Of a stretch of DNA of 64,000 nucleotides, positions 55,186-64,000 are shown piece by piece. Within the stretch, counting starts at the first letter, position 1. Every line of letters begins with the position of its first letter. The stretch is taken from NCBI GenBank assembly GCA_944472135.2, contig OX235264.1, positions 92,390,319 to 92,454,318 of the forward strand, in the 5' to 3' direction. This DNA is from Trichobilharzia regenti (Eukaryota > Platyhelminthes > Trematoda > Strigeidida > Schistosomatidae). The notes beneath the pieces were generated by a model. It had not been told where the DNA came from and did not search any database. It saw only the letters and a program-made list of their open reading frames with translations. The translations under genes and the position numbers were made by a program.

Positions 55186-55350
55186 TGTCTTTAGAAGTGA
55201 TCTTCCAAATTGTCCAGGAAACAAGAATTCCCTAAAAACCTATTGTTTGATTTTTTTTACTAAGTAGCACACTTCACTTTCTTTACTTCAGTTGAAAAAC
55301 GAGGGAAGGAAAAATATGGGAATAGAAGTAATTTATTAACAGAAGTAGTC

Positions 55351-55548
55351 CCCCCCCAGTGGCACAGTGGGTAGGACTCTCGCCGACCATGCACATGGTC
55401 CAAGGTTCGATCCCCTGCCGACGCACACCTGATATCTATGGTCGGCCTGCAAAATTTGGGCTACCGATATGCATGCTGAAAATTCCATACTTGTACCAAA
55501 AATACAGTGTGGAATCAAGCTGTAATCAAAAATAAAAAAAATAAAAAT
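55351..55548 (+). repeat. SINE family 2, full length with target duplication
   Basis: The tRNA-like head is GGCACAGTGGGTAGGAC with B box AGGTTCGATCC. The tail is (AAAAAT)n. AAGTAGTC is duplicated at 55343-55350 and 55549-55556. The 5' end carries a run of C. Confidence 0.88.
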
Positions 55549-55611
55549 AAGTAGTCATTATAGTAAATAGTAATTTTAAGTGAAAGAGATTGAATAAATA
55601 AATATGCCATT

Positions 55612-55860
55612 AGTGCATCGGTGGCACAGCAGTAGAATGCCTGCCAACCACGCCTCATGTGGTCCAGGGTTAGATCCCTGGCCACGGACGCACTCACTTA
55701 CCTTGCTTAGCCAGTAATAAGACTGGTAAAGGACAAAGGTTAGGCATGAAGTTAGCAACCCCCTCACGTAAAAATAATCACCACTACTACCGAAACTCCA
55801 TATCTTTTGCTCGAAACCCTATGTTCCACTGGGTACGTAAAGGAATAAAACCAATATTCT
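55612..55860 (+). repeat. tRNA-derived SINE family 3
   Basis: The head is GGTGGCACAGCAGTAGAATG with B-box-like GGGTTAGATCC. The body GCCAGTAATAAGACTGGTAAAG and end GGAATAAAA match the copy at 60.7 kb. Confidence 0.75.
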
Positions 55861-56954
55861 ATTACAATTAAGATTGAAGTGTCCATCTATACCTTGTGTA
55901 TCCTACAACCGAAGATTCCACAACCAAATTTTTTAAGATTGCCTCGTGGTTCAATCAATTTACGACCAAGTTAAACTTTAAGCACCAGTAACTACCAATG
56001 GAGTACGATCGCACCAATGAACTTGAAACGCTCACGGAACAAGTTATTGGAATCTGGTAAATAATGTCATCATCAATAAAATATGCCCATCGAGATGTTA
56101 TGCTGTTAAATTGGATATCTGGCAAGTTCCAGCTTAGGTTTGGGAAAGATTAAGTTACGCTTTAAGCCAGGGATAAGTTAGGGGTAGGTTAACCTAATAA
56201 AAGCGACATTAGGGTTGGTTCGAGTTGGATTGCGGTTAATTTAGGGATACTCTCAGGGAAGATTAGGGTTATTGTTATTATTAAAAGACCTAAATTATTA
56301 CATTCATAGAATGTGGTTAAATTACCCTGTTGATACAAGAATAGAACTTGTGCACTGTGGTGGAGTATAATTCCATTGTAGGTAAAATTTATTTTGATAA
56401 AGTGTCAGTGTTATACAGTAATATTTAGTAATGACGGCGTTTCGAGTACAATTAATTTCTCAGTAAATATTACTTTATAACACTATGAAACTCTATCAAA
56501 ATAAATTTTACCCACAATGGAATTATACTCTGCTGATACTCCAACCTATAACTGAGAGTTATTTTTATCACCTATGAGAGGAAGGTATCCTTTGTAACTC
56601 TTTTATACAGTTTTCATGCTTTCCATAGACAAAAATGTCTCCTTCACGTGATTGGTGTGCTCGAGATCATTCGCTGATTGGTATTTAGGGGGGGGGGGCT
56701 TAAAGCTTAACTTTGCCCAATTTTTTTCACCAGCTCAGTGTTGAATATGTTAAAACACCTGTTGTCAATTCCACGGTAATTCGCTTTTAACTTCTGAGGT
56801 GTTTTCAGCTTTGGTTGTGCTGTTTCTCTTTTTTTTACTTATTAATACAGAAGTATACATCGCTCTTGCTTTCCATACATATTTTATTATCTAGGTCCAT
56901 TGTACTTGTATTTCAAATATCAAACGGGCGAAACCATCATCAGACAATACTAGT
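55861..56954. other. Intergenic DNA with a foldback repeat
   Basis: Apart from the inverted repeat at 56363-56530 and a run of eleven G near 56688, nothing is recognised. The stretch just before 56955 is open in the beta-TrCP frame back to a TAG at about 56891, so the first coding exon might start earlier. Confidence 0.4.
56363..56530. repeat. Inverted repeat (MITE-like foldback)
   Basis: The arms 56363-56429 and 56463-56530 pair over about 65 bp with a few mismatches (GAGTATAATTCCATTGT against ACAATGGAATTATACTC at the ends). The spacer is about 33 bp. Confidence 0.85.
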
Positions 56955-57195
56955 ATGCCTGTTGATCAAAAGAAGAAACGTTTGCATAATAATAATAATA
57001 ATACTAGTACCAATACTAGTTTATCACTTCCTATGGCAAAAAAAGATTGTATTGATACATTCACTTGTTGGTCAAGTGGAGATCAAGTGGATTTTATCTG
57101 TCATTTACTATCGAAAATTTCACATTTTCAACAAAGTCAAATTAATGACTTTTTAGAACCACTCTTGAAACGTGATTTTATTGTTGCCCTTCAAA
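56955..57195 (+). CDS. BTRC: Beta-TrCP-like exon 1 (D domain)
   Basis: 80 codons plus one base, ending CTTCAAA before GTAAGT. An Asn run (HNNNNNTSTN) precedes the D domain. The ATG at 56955 is the first in this ORF; the frame is open upstream to an AG at about 56893, so an earlier exon boundary is possible. Confidence 0.82.
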
Positions 57196-60100
57196 GTAAG
57201 TCAACTTCCTATTGTTGTTTATATTTAAAGACTGGTTTGTTTTTTTTACTCGCAATTGAGTTATCCAGCTGACTGAGTATAACGCTTAGACATCCATCTA
57301 AGACGTATCTTTGATTACACAAGATTTCATCATCATGAGCTGACATGGGTTAGAGAATCAGGGAGTTATTGGACAGCAGTTTCATCCTAGTTTGAGACTT
57401 TTCATCAGCTCGTGATCAATCCTGTAACCAACCAAAGCCCAGCACACCAACAATTGACAATTCATTTGATGCTAGGCCTATACGGAAAGTTACCTGGAGT
57501 TCTAGCAAGAAGTAATAAGCAGCGGGGTCCACCAAGTCAGGTAAGAGATCAGTTAATCACCTATGACAATGGCTAGCAGTTGCGCTACATGTATCGGGAG
57601 TCACCAGAAGTTGGAATTCATGGGGCACTGGGTCAGGTCGCGGTGCCTGAGTGGTCTACGAGCTTGCTTCGTGTTGGGAAGGTCCTGAATGCAAACCGTT
57701 GAGGAGTCCTGAACTAGTGGGGAGAAACAGCTGTCTGGCAATACTCCCACGTTTTCCACTGGTTCTCTAACTCATGCCTGCTCGTGATCAATCCTATGAC
57801 TAATCAATTCTCTGCAAGATAGGTTTCGTGTGCATTTCGGATTGTGAGGACGATTGTTACTTCCCGGCTACCCACACCGTGGAAGTTGGTTGGGTGACCG
57901 CAGAGCCCAGGGGACAACTGCTTGAGGCCAGTCACACGCGGCCTGTTTTTGTTTGTTCTTTATTGTTTGCTGTGTCTCAGTAGCATATTTATCACTTCTG
58001 CTGTGTGACACGGCAGCAGGAAGCGTGGTCGTTGTTAATCTGGGCCCCGACCGATCCGGCATGATATTTTGTAAATTTGTTTGAATCATAGTATCGGATT
58101 GGGTAGCTGCTTTCTGTCTAACCGCTATCCAAACAACCTTTCTGGCATGGTAGGACCTCAAGAGACATAAGTCTCAGCCAGTATAGCTTGATTGGGTAAT
58201 CGCGGCGTTCAAGCCCGACCACCACGTCAAGCTAGCAGCTTTCGGTCTGCAAACCACCACTTGACAAAAATTGATTTGTGACGCAAATACCTTGAAGAAT
58301 ACTGACCATAATTGCCTAATATACAGGCTACGTAAGCTGGTGCGTTACAAATACTACTATTTGTTGAATGAATCTAGCTCTATTTGACAGTATTTGCCAT
58401 ATCAGCACTTGTATTAACAGTGCTGTATACGCTGTTATAATATTATTATCATTATTTCCTTAGGCTCCAAGTGAAACATAGGGCTTCAAGAGCAAATCTC
58501 CGTTTCATCCTATGCTCTACTATTTTTTTATCCGGCTAGACAATCGCTCATAAGTTTCCATCTCCTCACACAACATCCTTTTTATCACCTTCGGATCTCC
58601 CTCTCATCGTTTCTCACTTAGGGGGTCCCATTGGAGGGCTGGTGTCTGGAGTGTAATATCACGCAAGCATCTCAGCATATGTCTTACCCGTCTCCATGCA
58701 ATGATACATGTTAATAAATTCTATTTTAAGGAATATTTGTATAGATACGTGTACTTTACTAATAAGAGTCAATTGACAGAGTAATTTCTTGCTGATAACG
58801 TTAAAATCTTGTGGTCTACGAGCTGTCTTTATAACCAGAAAGCCCTGGGTTTGGGCCTCAGTGGGCGCCTACTATGAGGAGTCCCAAACCAGGATGAAAC
58901 AGCTGCCCAGTACTCCCAGGTAGGTTTTCCAATAGTTTTCTAACCAGTGTCGGTTCATGATGGAATCCTGTAACCAATCTAATTCCTGCAAACCAACAGT
59001 TAAATCATTTTTTATCTTTCCTAATGTTGTAATTAGCTGTTTTTGAACACACTGTTTAATACATCATAGAGCAGTAAATATGAGCATTTTATGTCTAATA
59101 GCTTTACTGATTACATTTAAAAGTTTGATTGAAGGTTGGCGTATTCATAGTTACCATCGTCAGGTGATGTTTTTCTCTGCAGGTTATAGAATCATAGTCG
59201 TCTGGGTTGTTAGTAGTCGTAATATTGGTAATAAAATATTATTGATGAGATGTCTCACACAAAATCAAATGACAGTTACCCCCTGCCTACCCCTCCTACC
59301 CCCGAACAGATGTGAAAAACTTGTTAACTCAGGGTTATTCGAATGTAAGGTGGCTCATAACCTGAATGCGTTAAACTGACAAAATGCAGAGTCTTCTGAA
59401 CACCTTGATCAGCAACCTGCGAGTGTTTGGAATGCGATTTGTTCCCGTCAGATGTAAGATGATGCTACGGGAATGGACTGCATTGTTTCCCAGTTCCAAA
59501 GCTAGGCAGGAGTGAAGTGGTAGAGCATATTGACCACTTCACTTGTTTGTTAAGTTGCATCAGCCAACGCCAGCGGGTTAATCACTGACAAAATCTCAGC
59601 ACGGATACAGGAGGCTTGTTTGGTGTATTCCAACTAACGCCATCTCTGGGTTAGTAGAAGTGATATCCGGCTGGTTGTGGACTAAAGGGTGTGCACACTG
59701 CTTTGTCCTCCTTCATGGCTGAAAGTGGAAGATATGAAAAGGCCAGCTAGCTTCCTTTGATCGTAGGTGTCTGTGTTCTATCTCCCGTGTTAGGTGGTAT
59801 AAAAGAGTGAGGAATATTGAGGTTAGGTGTTGAGTGTCAGGATATGCGTTACGCATTCTCAGCCATCGTCTTCATCGACAACTGGCGATGCTGGCTGGCA
59901 TAGGTTTGATGAGGTTGGGAAAGACCTAACTGGTGGTGGCCAAACTAAAACACGCAATCAGTCAGTGAAACCCATAACAGTTAGTTTGAGTCAGCCAGTC
60001 ACGTTGAAAGGTGTAGACTGGCTGTGTGACTGGTTGGGATCCTCTGAATGGTAAGAACCAATGAAGACTAAAGACAACTGTTTATTATCTCTCATAACTT

Positions 60101-63026
60101 TATTCTCTTGCTTTGTGTGGTACCTTGAGTATGGCATCTCGAAGTGGTGCAGATCTGGGAACCAGTCAGTTAGTCAATCCGTAGAACTATATTCTACTGA
60201 TTGAGATTGAATATTTGTATATTGCAGATATCAGCGAGAAGTGCTTGTTAACCGGATCGCAGTGGTATAAACACTGGACGGCTGATACTCTCGTTTGAGG
60301 CCAAGCTTATCAGCACTGTACCCGGTTTGCAACTTTGATTTAAAGTGTTATCAGTTCGCCCAAATAGCTAGCTAGCTAACCAGCCAGCGAGGAATCGGGT
60401 GTTGTGGACTGATTCTGTTCTTTGAGCTGAGTGAAACCGGGTACATCGCCGATGAACTCGGTTGCAAACGTGTAAAACTGCCGTCCGGCGTTTAGATCAC
60501 TTCGATTTACCTGGTCAGCCATGTTACTACTAGTTGATGTGTGATGTACAGCTGCTCATTTCAACCAATCAGTTGGATTAAGTCTGAAGTCTGACACTTT
60601 CTTGCTTACCATTTATTCTGGTATCAAGCAGATTGGTCGCATATATTGTGATTTGAATGACTAATTTTGATTTCTTAAGGAAAGTATGGTGCGTCCTTGG
60701 TACAGCGGTAAAATGCTCGCCGACTACGCCTCCTTTGGTCCGGGGTTCGATCCTCGGCCACGGACGCATTCCTTTACCTCGATAAGCCAGTAATACGACT
60801 GGTAAAGAGAAAAGGTTTGAGCATGAAGCTAGCAACCCCATTCCGTAAAAATAAATAAACACCACAGCTACCGAAAGTTCAAATCTCTAGCTTGACGCTC
60901 TGTGTTCCACTGTGAACATAAAGGAATAAAAAGGGAAAGTATACTGAAATCTCACATTGAACCGAATAAATTACAAACTGTTAATTAAGTAGCAAATTCT
61001 GAACTCTTTTTAAGTGGTTCATAACCCAGTGGATAAAAACATGTTTGTGATGGCTGAGTTGTAGGTTAATGTTAGGAGAAACTCAGTTATTGATCTCTTG
61101 TTAGTCTAACTGATGAATGGATTTCTGTCTGTCTGTTTTCGACACAGAACTTTGCACCGATGTGCGACAGTTCGAGTCGCCACACTCCCTCCTTGTAGCA
61201 CACAAAGCAACACAAGAAAGTAGAAGAAATGCATAATAGAGACAGTAAACAGAGGTGTGAGACAAAGGAAGAGTAATAACGAAGAACAGTATAGTTTGAA
61301 CAAAGCAAGAACTACAGTTTTAGCAGAATAATGTGGTACCATCATTTATTTCGTTGGCTTCTCATCAGCTGCTTACAGCCTAAATAAATTATGAGGTTTA
61401 AGTACAGACATGTTTTAACATACTTGCAAATTTTACATGTCAGTTGACAGAAAATTCCACAATTAGTAAACAGTGCTCAGAAGATTGCGCTTATATAGTT
61501 TTCACACAGGCAGTTCAAGTTAAAACAAAATAAATGTGTGCAGAAAATGGTAAAGGAGTTACGTAATAAAGATGAGATGTGCGTTAGATGCATAGTGACT
61601 AGTAAGTTAGGTAACAATGTACTGAGTTGAGCTCAAATCAGAGAAACAAGAGACAAGCAAAATTACAGATTATAAAAGGGAGGGTGAGGTTAAAGACAAA
61701 GATTACGTAATCAGATGAGAGTTTCATTGGGAATCATAAGTCACAAGGAGTGGATGCATCTGCGTTAGCCATTGAGAGTGATTTTGAGCCATATCACCAA
61801 TTGTTTCCAGTCATCATCGGTTTTTACCGTCTCAAGGACCCCAACCAATCTGGAAGTCTTCACCTTCCTACGTCGGTTAGACTAACTATTGTAGATTTCA
61901 TTGACTGGTGCCATGTTTTGGTTTGCCCGTCACTAGCTCTTTTCAATTTGATTATAACTACTCTGCATTTTGTGTTACCAGTTTACAAATTGACTGTGTT
62001 TCTTTTTCTCTGAGCTACTGTCAACCATGACGAATAGTGTTTGACTATGATTTGTAAGCTTGGTGGCCCACCTTCACATTATCGATATCATGTAATGTTA
62101 ATTGAAGTTCGCTTGTGTAAATATGACTTTCATTCACACTATTAGAGTTAAAATAAATACGTTAATACAGTACTATTGGTAGGTATACTCTTTTTTTCTC
62201 TCCTGAAAATGCATATTTTCTATCGATTGTTTATAGTTTCATTTCAATTCCTTTAGATCGTGGAGTTCCATATCTCGCTGAAATGATTTTAGTCCAATTA
62301 GATGCATCCAGTCTACTTTCAGTTGAACTTGCTTCTAGGGGATGGCAATGGAGTGTAGCAAAATATCAACTTTGGCGACGTCTTCTAGCTCGTCGCGTAG
62401 CCACAGATCCAGTATGGCATGGTCTATGTGAACGTCGTGGATGGATTGAGTTTATTGATCATTCTGATCCAGCTTATTTACCAGCATTGCTTGAAAGACG
62501 TCGAGTTCCTATAGGTGTTAGACATAAATTAACAGAATTCTCTCCATTCCTTGATAGTAATAGTTCATGTATAGAGTGTGAAGCGTCTAAACTTTCTCCA
62601 AAGTTAGATTCAACTAGTAGTGGTAGCAGTAGTGCAAATCACCAGCAGCAACAACAACAACATCAACATCCTCTAGCCTGTCAATGTCATTTAAACAATC
62701 AACATCCTGTAGTATATCCTTCTGATTCATCACATACTCATCACATATCAAGAACACAAAGTGTCTCTTTTTCAAGAGATACCATTCACGATGCTCCTCC
62801 TGGCAGTAGCGGCAGCAATAGCAACAGCCATAACAACATCAACACACCAAGCTGTTCTTTAATTCCCTACAATTCCAATGACAGTGGTTCAAGTCATCGA
62901 TTCACGAATACAAATTCATCCATCACCATGGAAACTGATTTACATGATGCCTTATCCTATGAAACTGTGATGTTTGCTCATCGTTTCTATAAGCAGCTGT
63001 ATCCACGCATAATTCGTGACATTGCG
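56955..63026 (+). CDS. BTRC: Beta-TrCP/Slimb-like F-box protein, first two exons (partial gene)
   Basis: Join 56955-57195 and 62257-63026; 337 residues, continuing past the window through donor GTAAGT at 63027. Residues about 32-80 are the D domain (homodimerisation): CWSSGDQVDFICHLLSKI and LKRDFIVAL match human beta-TrCP. The split Asn81 leads into the F-box (about 82-125: ILVQLDASSLLSVELASRGW, LWRRLLARR), which binds Skp1. The conserved WHGLCERRGW (134-143) and FYKQLYPRIIRDI (324-336) then frame a long insertion. Function: substrate receptor of an SCF ubiquitin ligase that recognises phosphorylated DSGxxS degrons through C-terminal WD40 repeats, expected beyond 64 kb. Orthology to Slimb/FBXW1/FBXW11 is clear from order and motifs; which vertebrate paralogue cannot be said. 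Confidence 0.88.
57300..57800. repeat. Hammerhead-SINE fragments
   Basis: A foldback-like minus/plus pair lies at about 57325-57440, and a degenerate plus copy at about 57630-57800 (GAGGAGTCCTGAACTAG, GAGAAACAGCTGTC). Both are in the beta-TrCP-like intron 1. Confidence 0.65.
57840..58260 (-). repeat. Dispersed repeat, shared with 63.1-63.5 kb
   Basis: Blocks such as GACAACTGCTTGAGGCC, GGTCACACACGGC-type and CCACGTCAAG recur in the same order at 63230-63515, on either side of beta-TrCP-like exon 2. The family is not identified. Confidence 0.6.
58800..58995 (+). repeat. Hammerhead-SINE copy
   Basis: A tRNA-like head remnant (GTGGTCTACGAGC), then TATGAGGAGTCCCAAACCAGGATGAAACAGCTGCCCAGTAC with a changed core, then the family tail. 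Confidence 0.75.
59570..60185 (+). mobile_element. RTE-type LINE, 3'-terminal fragment
   Basis: Plus-strand copy of the RTE C-terminus and tail, with several deletions. It lies in intron 1 of the beta-TrCP-like gene, sense orientation. Confidence 0.7.
60690..60935 (+). repeat. tRNA-derived SINE family 3, well preserved
   Basis: Head TTGGTACAGCGGTAAAATG, B box GGGGTTCGATCC followed by a CGGCCACGGACGC acceptor-arm remnant. Body and GGAATAAAAA end match the copy at 55.6 kb. Confidence 0.85.
61100..61935 (-). mobile_element. RTE 3' end split by about 400 bp of other repeat DNA
   Basis: The RTE tail lies at about 61115-61300 and resumes at about 61720-61935. The intervening segment (TTCGTTGGCTTCTCATCAGC region) resembles sequence near 2.38 kb and may be Penelope-associated. 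Confidence 0.65.
62257..63026 (+). CDS. BTRC: Beta-TrCP-like exon 2 (F-box and insertion)
   Basis: Acceptor TTTCAATTCCTTTAG, 770 nt, donor GTAAGT. Between Trp143 and Phe324 lie 180 residues rich in Ser, Asn, His and Gln, including HQQQQQQHQH (209-218) and SSGSNSNSHNN. The human protein has fewer than 20 residues at this place. Confidence 0.9.
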
Positions 63027-63119
63027 GTAAGTCTCTCTGGATATTAATTTTATTATTATTATTTTTTTAAAGTCAACAGTTTAGAAAGAGTATTTTGACT
63101 TTTTTTGACTCGTCTTATA

Positions 63120-63545
63120 AGTGGGTTTCGTGTGGTTTTTTAAGTGTGTGTGTGGTTGTTACTTCCTGACTGACCACTCTGTGTAAATTGATTTTTTCTT
63201 GAGGTACCTCAGACAGAAAGAGAACTAGTGTTGCATGACTGCAGTGCCTAGAACCCAGGAGGCAACTGCTTGAAGCCGGTCACACACGGCTACGGACCAC
63301 CGTAGGGTGAGTTGGGATGTACAGTTTTTGGGGTTAACCTTTTCTAGCGTAGTTAGTATGCTGTTCATCTGAGGGAGACACTTTACTGCTGTTACTTCCG
63401 TGTTCTCCATGAGTACAACTTTGCCCACAGACACCTACAGCATAATGTAAACATCTTAGATCTTCGCCTGATCGCTATCACTGCAATATGGACGCCTGAC
63501 TACCACGTCAAGGCAGCAGTTATATCGGTCGGGATAAGCCACCTT
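63120..63545 (-). repeat. Dispersed repeat, second copy
   Basis: Related to 57840-58260 (GGCAACTGCTTGAAGCC, CCACGTCAAGGCAGCAG). It lies in intron 2 of the beta-TrCP-like gene. Confidence 0.55.
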
Positions 63546-63857
63546 AGGGTTGTTACTTGTTACAATATTCTCTACACTTTGTGAGTGCACTCTTACCTGA
63601 AACAATTAAGTTTATAAACGAATTCCACGGTACTTCATTATGCTGGAAATAAAGTTTGATTTTGTGTATGTAGAAAATCGCCACTTTTTCTGGTGGCCCG
63701 TCGGCTGGAGTACTAGCCAGTGGATCCGACGTGTTGGTTCCATTCTGCAGACTTCAGTCTGGTCATCACCGTCATTCAATAAGTTTTACTGGTAGCCTGG
63801 TACATAAAAGATCTATTTTCGGCAACTGAATCTTCTCGCCATTTTTTTTCGAGCATT

Positions 63858-64000
63858 GGTTTGTAGGGATTTGGTTGATTGGTTACAGGGCTTCATCATG
63901 AACTGATATTGGTTAGAGAACCATTGGAAAACCTGGGAGTACTGGACATCTGTTTCGTCCTAGTTTGGGATTCTTCAGCAGTACGTACCCACCGGGGTTC
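63858..64000 (-). repeat. Hammerhead-SINE, best-preserved core, cut by window end
   Basis: On the minus strand: stem I GTACTG, core CTGAAGA, stem II ATCC/GGAC (one mismatch at its base), GAAAC, a short stem III and cleavage triplet GTC, then CAGTAC. The tRNA-like head lies beyond 64000. Confidence 0.85.

Noticed and set aside
56140..56280. TTAGGG-like motifs as an interstitial telomere
   Set aside because: Only scattered imperfect units without tandem order.
57868..58161. 97-aa minus-strand ORF as a gene
   Set aside because: It lies within a dispersed repeat found again at 63.1-63.5 kb, without conserved coding frame.
60690..60780. tRNA gene
   Set aside because: A and B boxes are present, but the cloverleaf is incomplete and the unit belongs to a dispersed SINE with a 3' body.

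Overview
The window looks like nuclear DNA of a blood fluke (Schistosoma or a close relative). It is AT-rich and repeat-dense, with very short introns in the 5' half of a gene. It carries RTE, CR1, Penelope-like, Gypsy and BEL/Pao retroelements together with tRNA-derived SINEs, some bearing a hammerhead-like core. The species is inferred from this combination.

Two host genes can be supported. The first runs on the minus strand from 24387 to 8393. It has nine exons and encodes 300 aa, and it reads from end to end as an STYXL1 (MK-STYX) pseudophosphatase, a rhodanese-like domain followed by a dead dual-specificity phosphatase domain. Its first five exons sit in 561 bp, separated by introns of 33-45 bp. 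Its last four introns are 1.9-6.0 kb and full of mobile elements. The second gene enters at 56955 (plus) and leaves at the right edge. It encodes a beta-TrCP/Slimb-like F-box protein: a D domain exon, a 5.06 kb intron, then an F-box exon with a long low-complexity insertion. Its WD40 repeats must lie beyond the window.

Most of the rest is mobile DNA. 0-8.4 kb holds RTE, Penelope and CR1 fragments. 8.4-24.4 kb is the STYXL1 gene, with at least four Penelope-like fragments, RTE 3' ends, SINEs and palindromes in its introns. 24.5-28.2 kb holds a CR1 remnant and a solo LTR inside a SINE. 28.3-32.5 kb is an apparently intact CR1-type LINE whose two ORFs overlap at what looks like a -1 ribosomal frameshift signal. 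33.7-39.1 kb is a frameshifted LINE split by a solo LTR. 40.0-41.8 kb is a 3'-truncated Gypsy element on the minus strand. 42.3-46.2 kb is a BEL/Pao-type element with gag but no pol, carrying three copies of a covarying hairpin. 46.2-50.1 kb is a large inverted repeat with arms of about 1.49 kb. 50.3-56.9 kb is gene-poor with RTE and SINE copies. 57-64 kb is the beta-TrCP locus.

The findings most worth following are the frameshift signal in the CR1 element, the complete STYXL1-like pseudophosphatase that simple ORF calling misses, the covarying hairpin repeats of the BEL element, the large inverted repeat, and the hammerhead-bearing SINE family.
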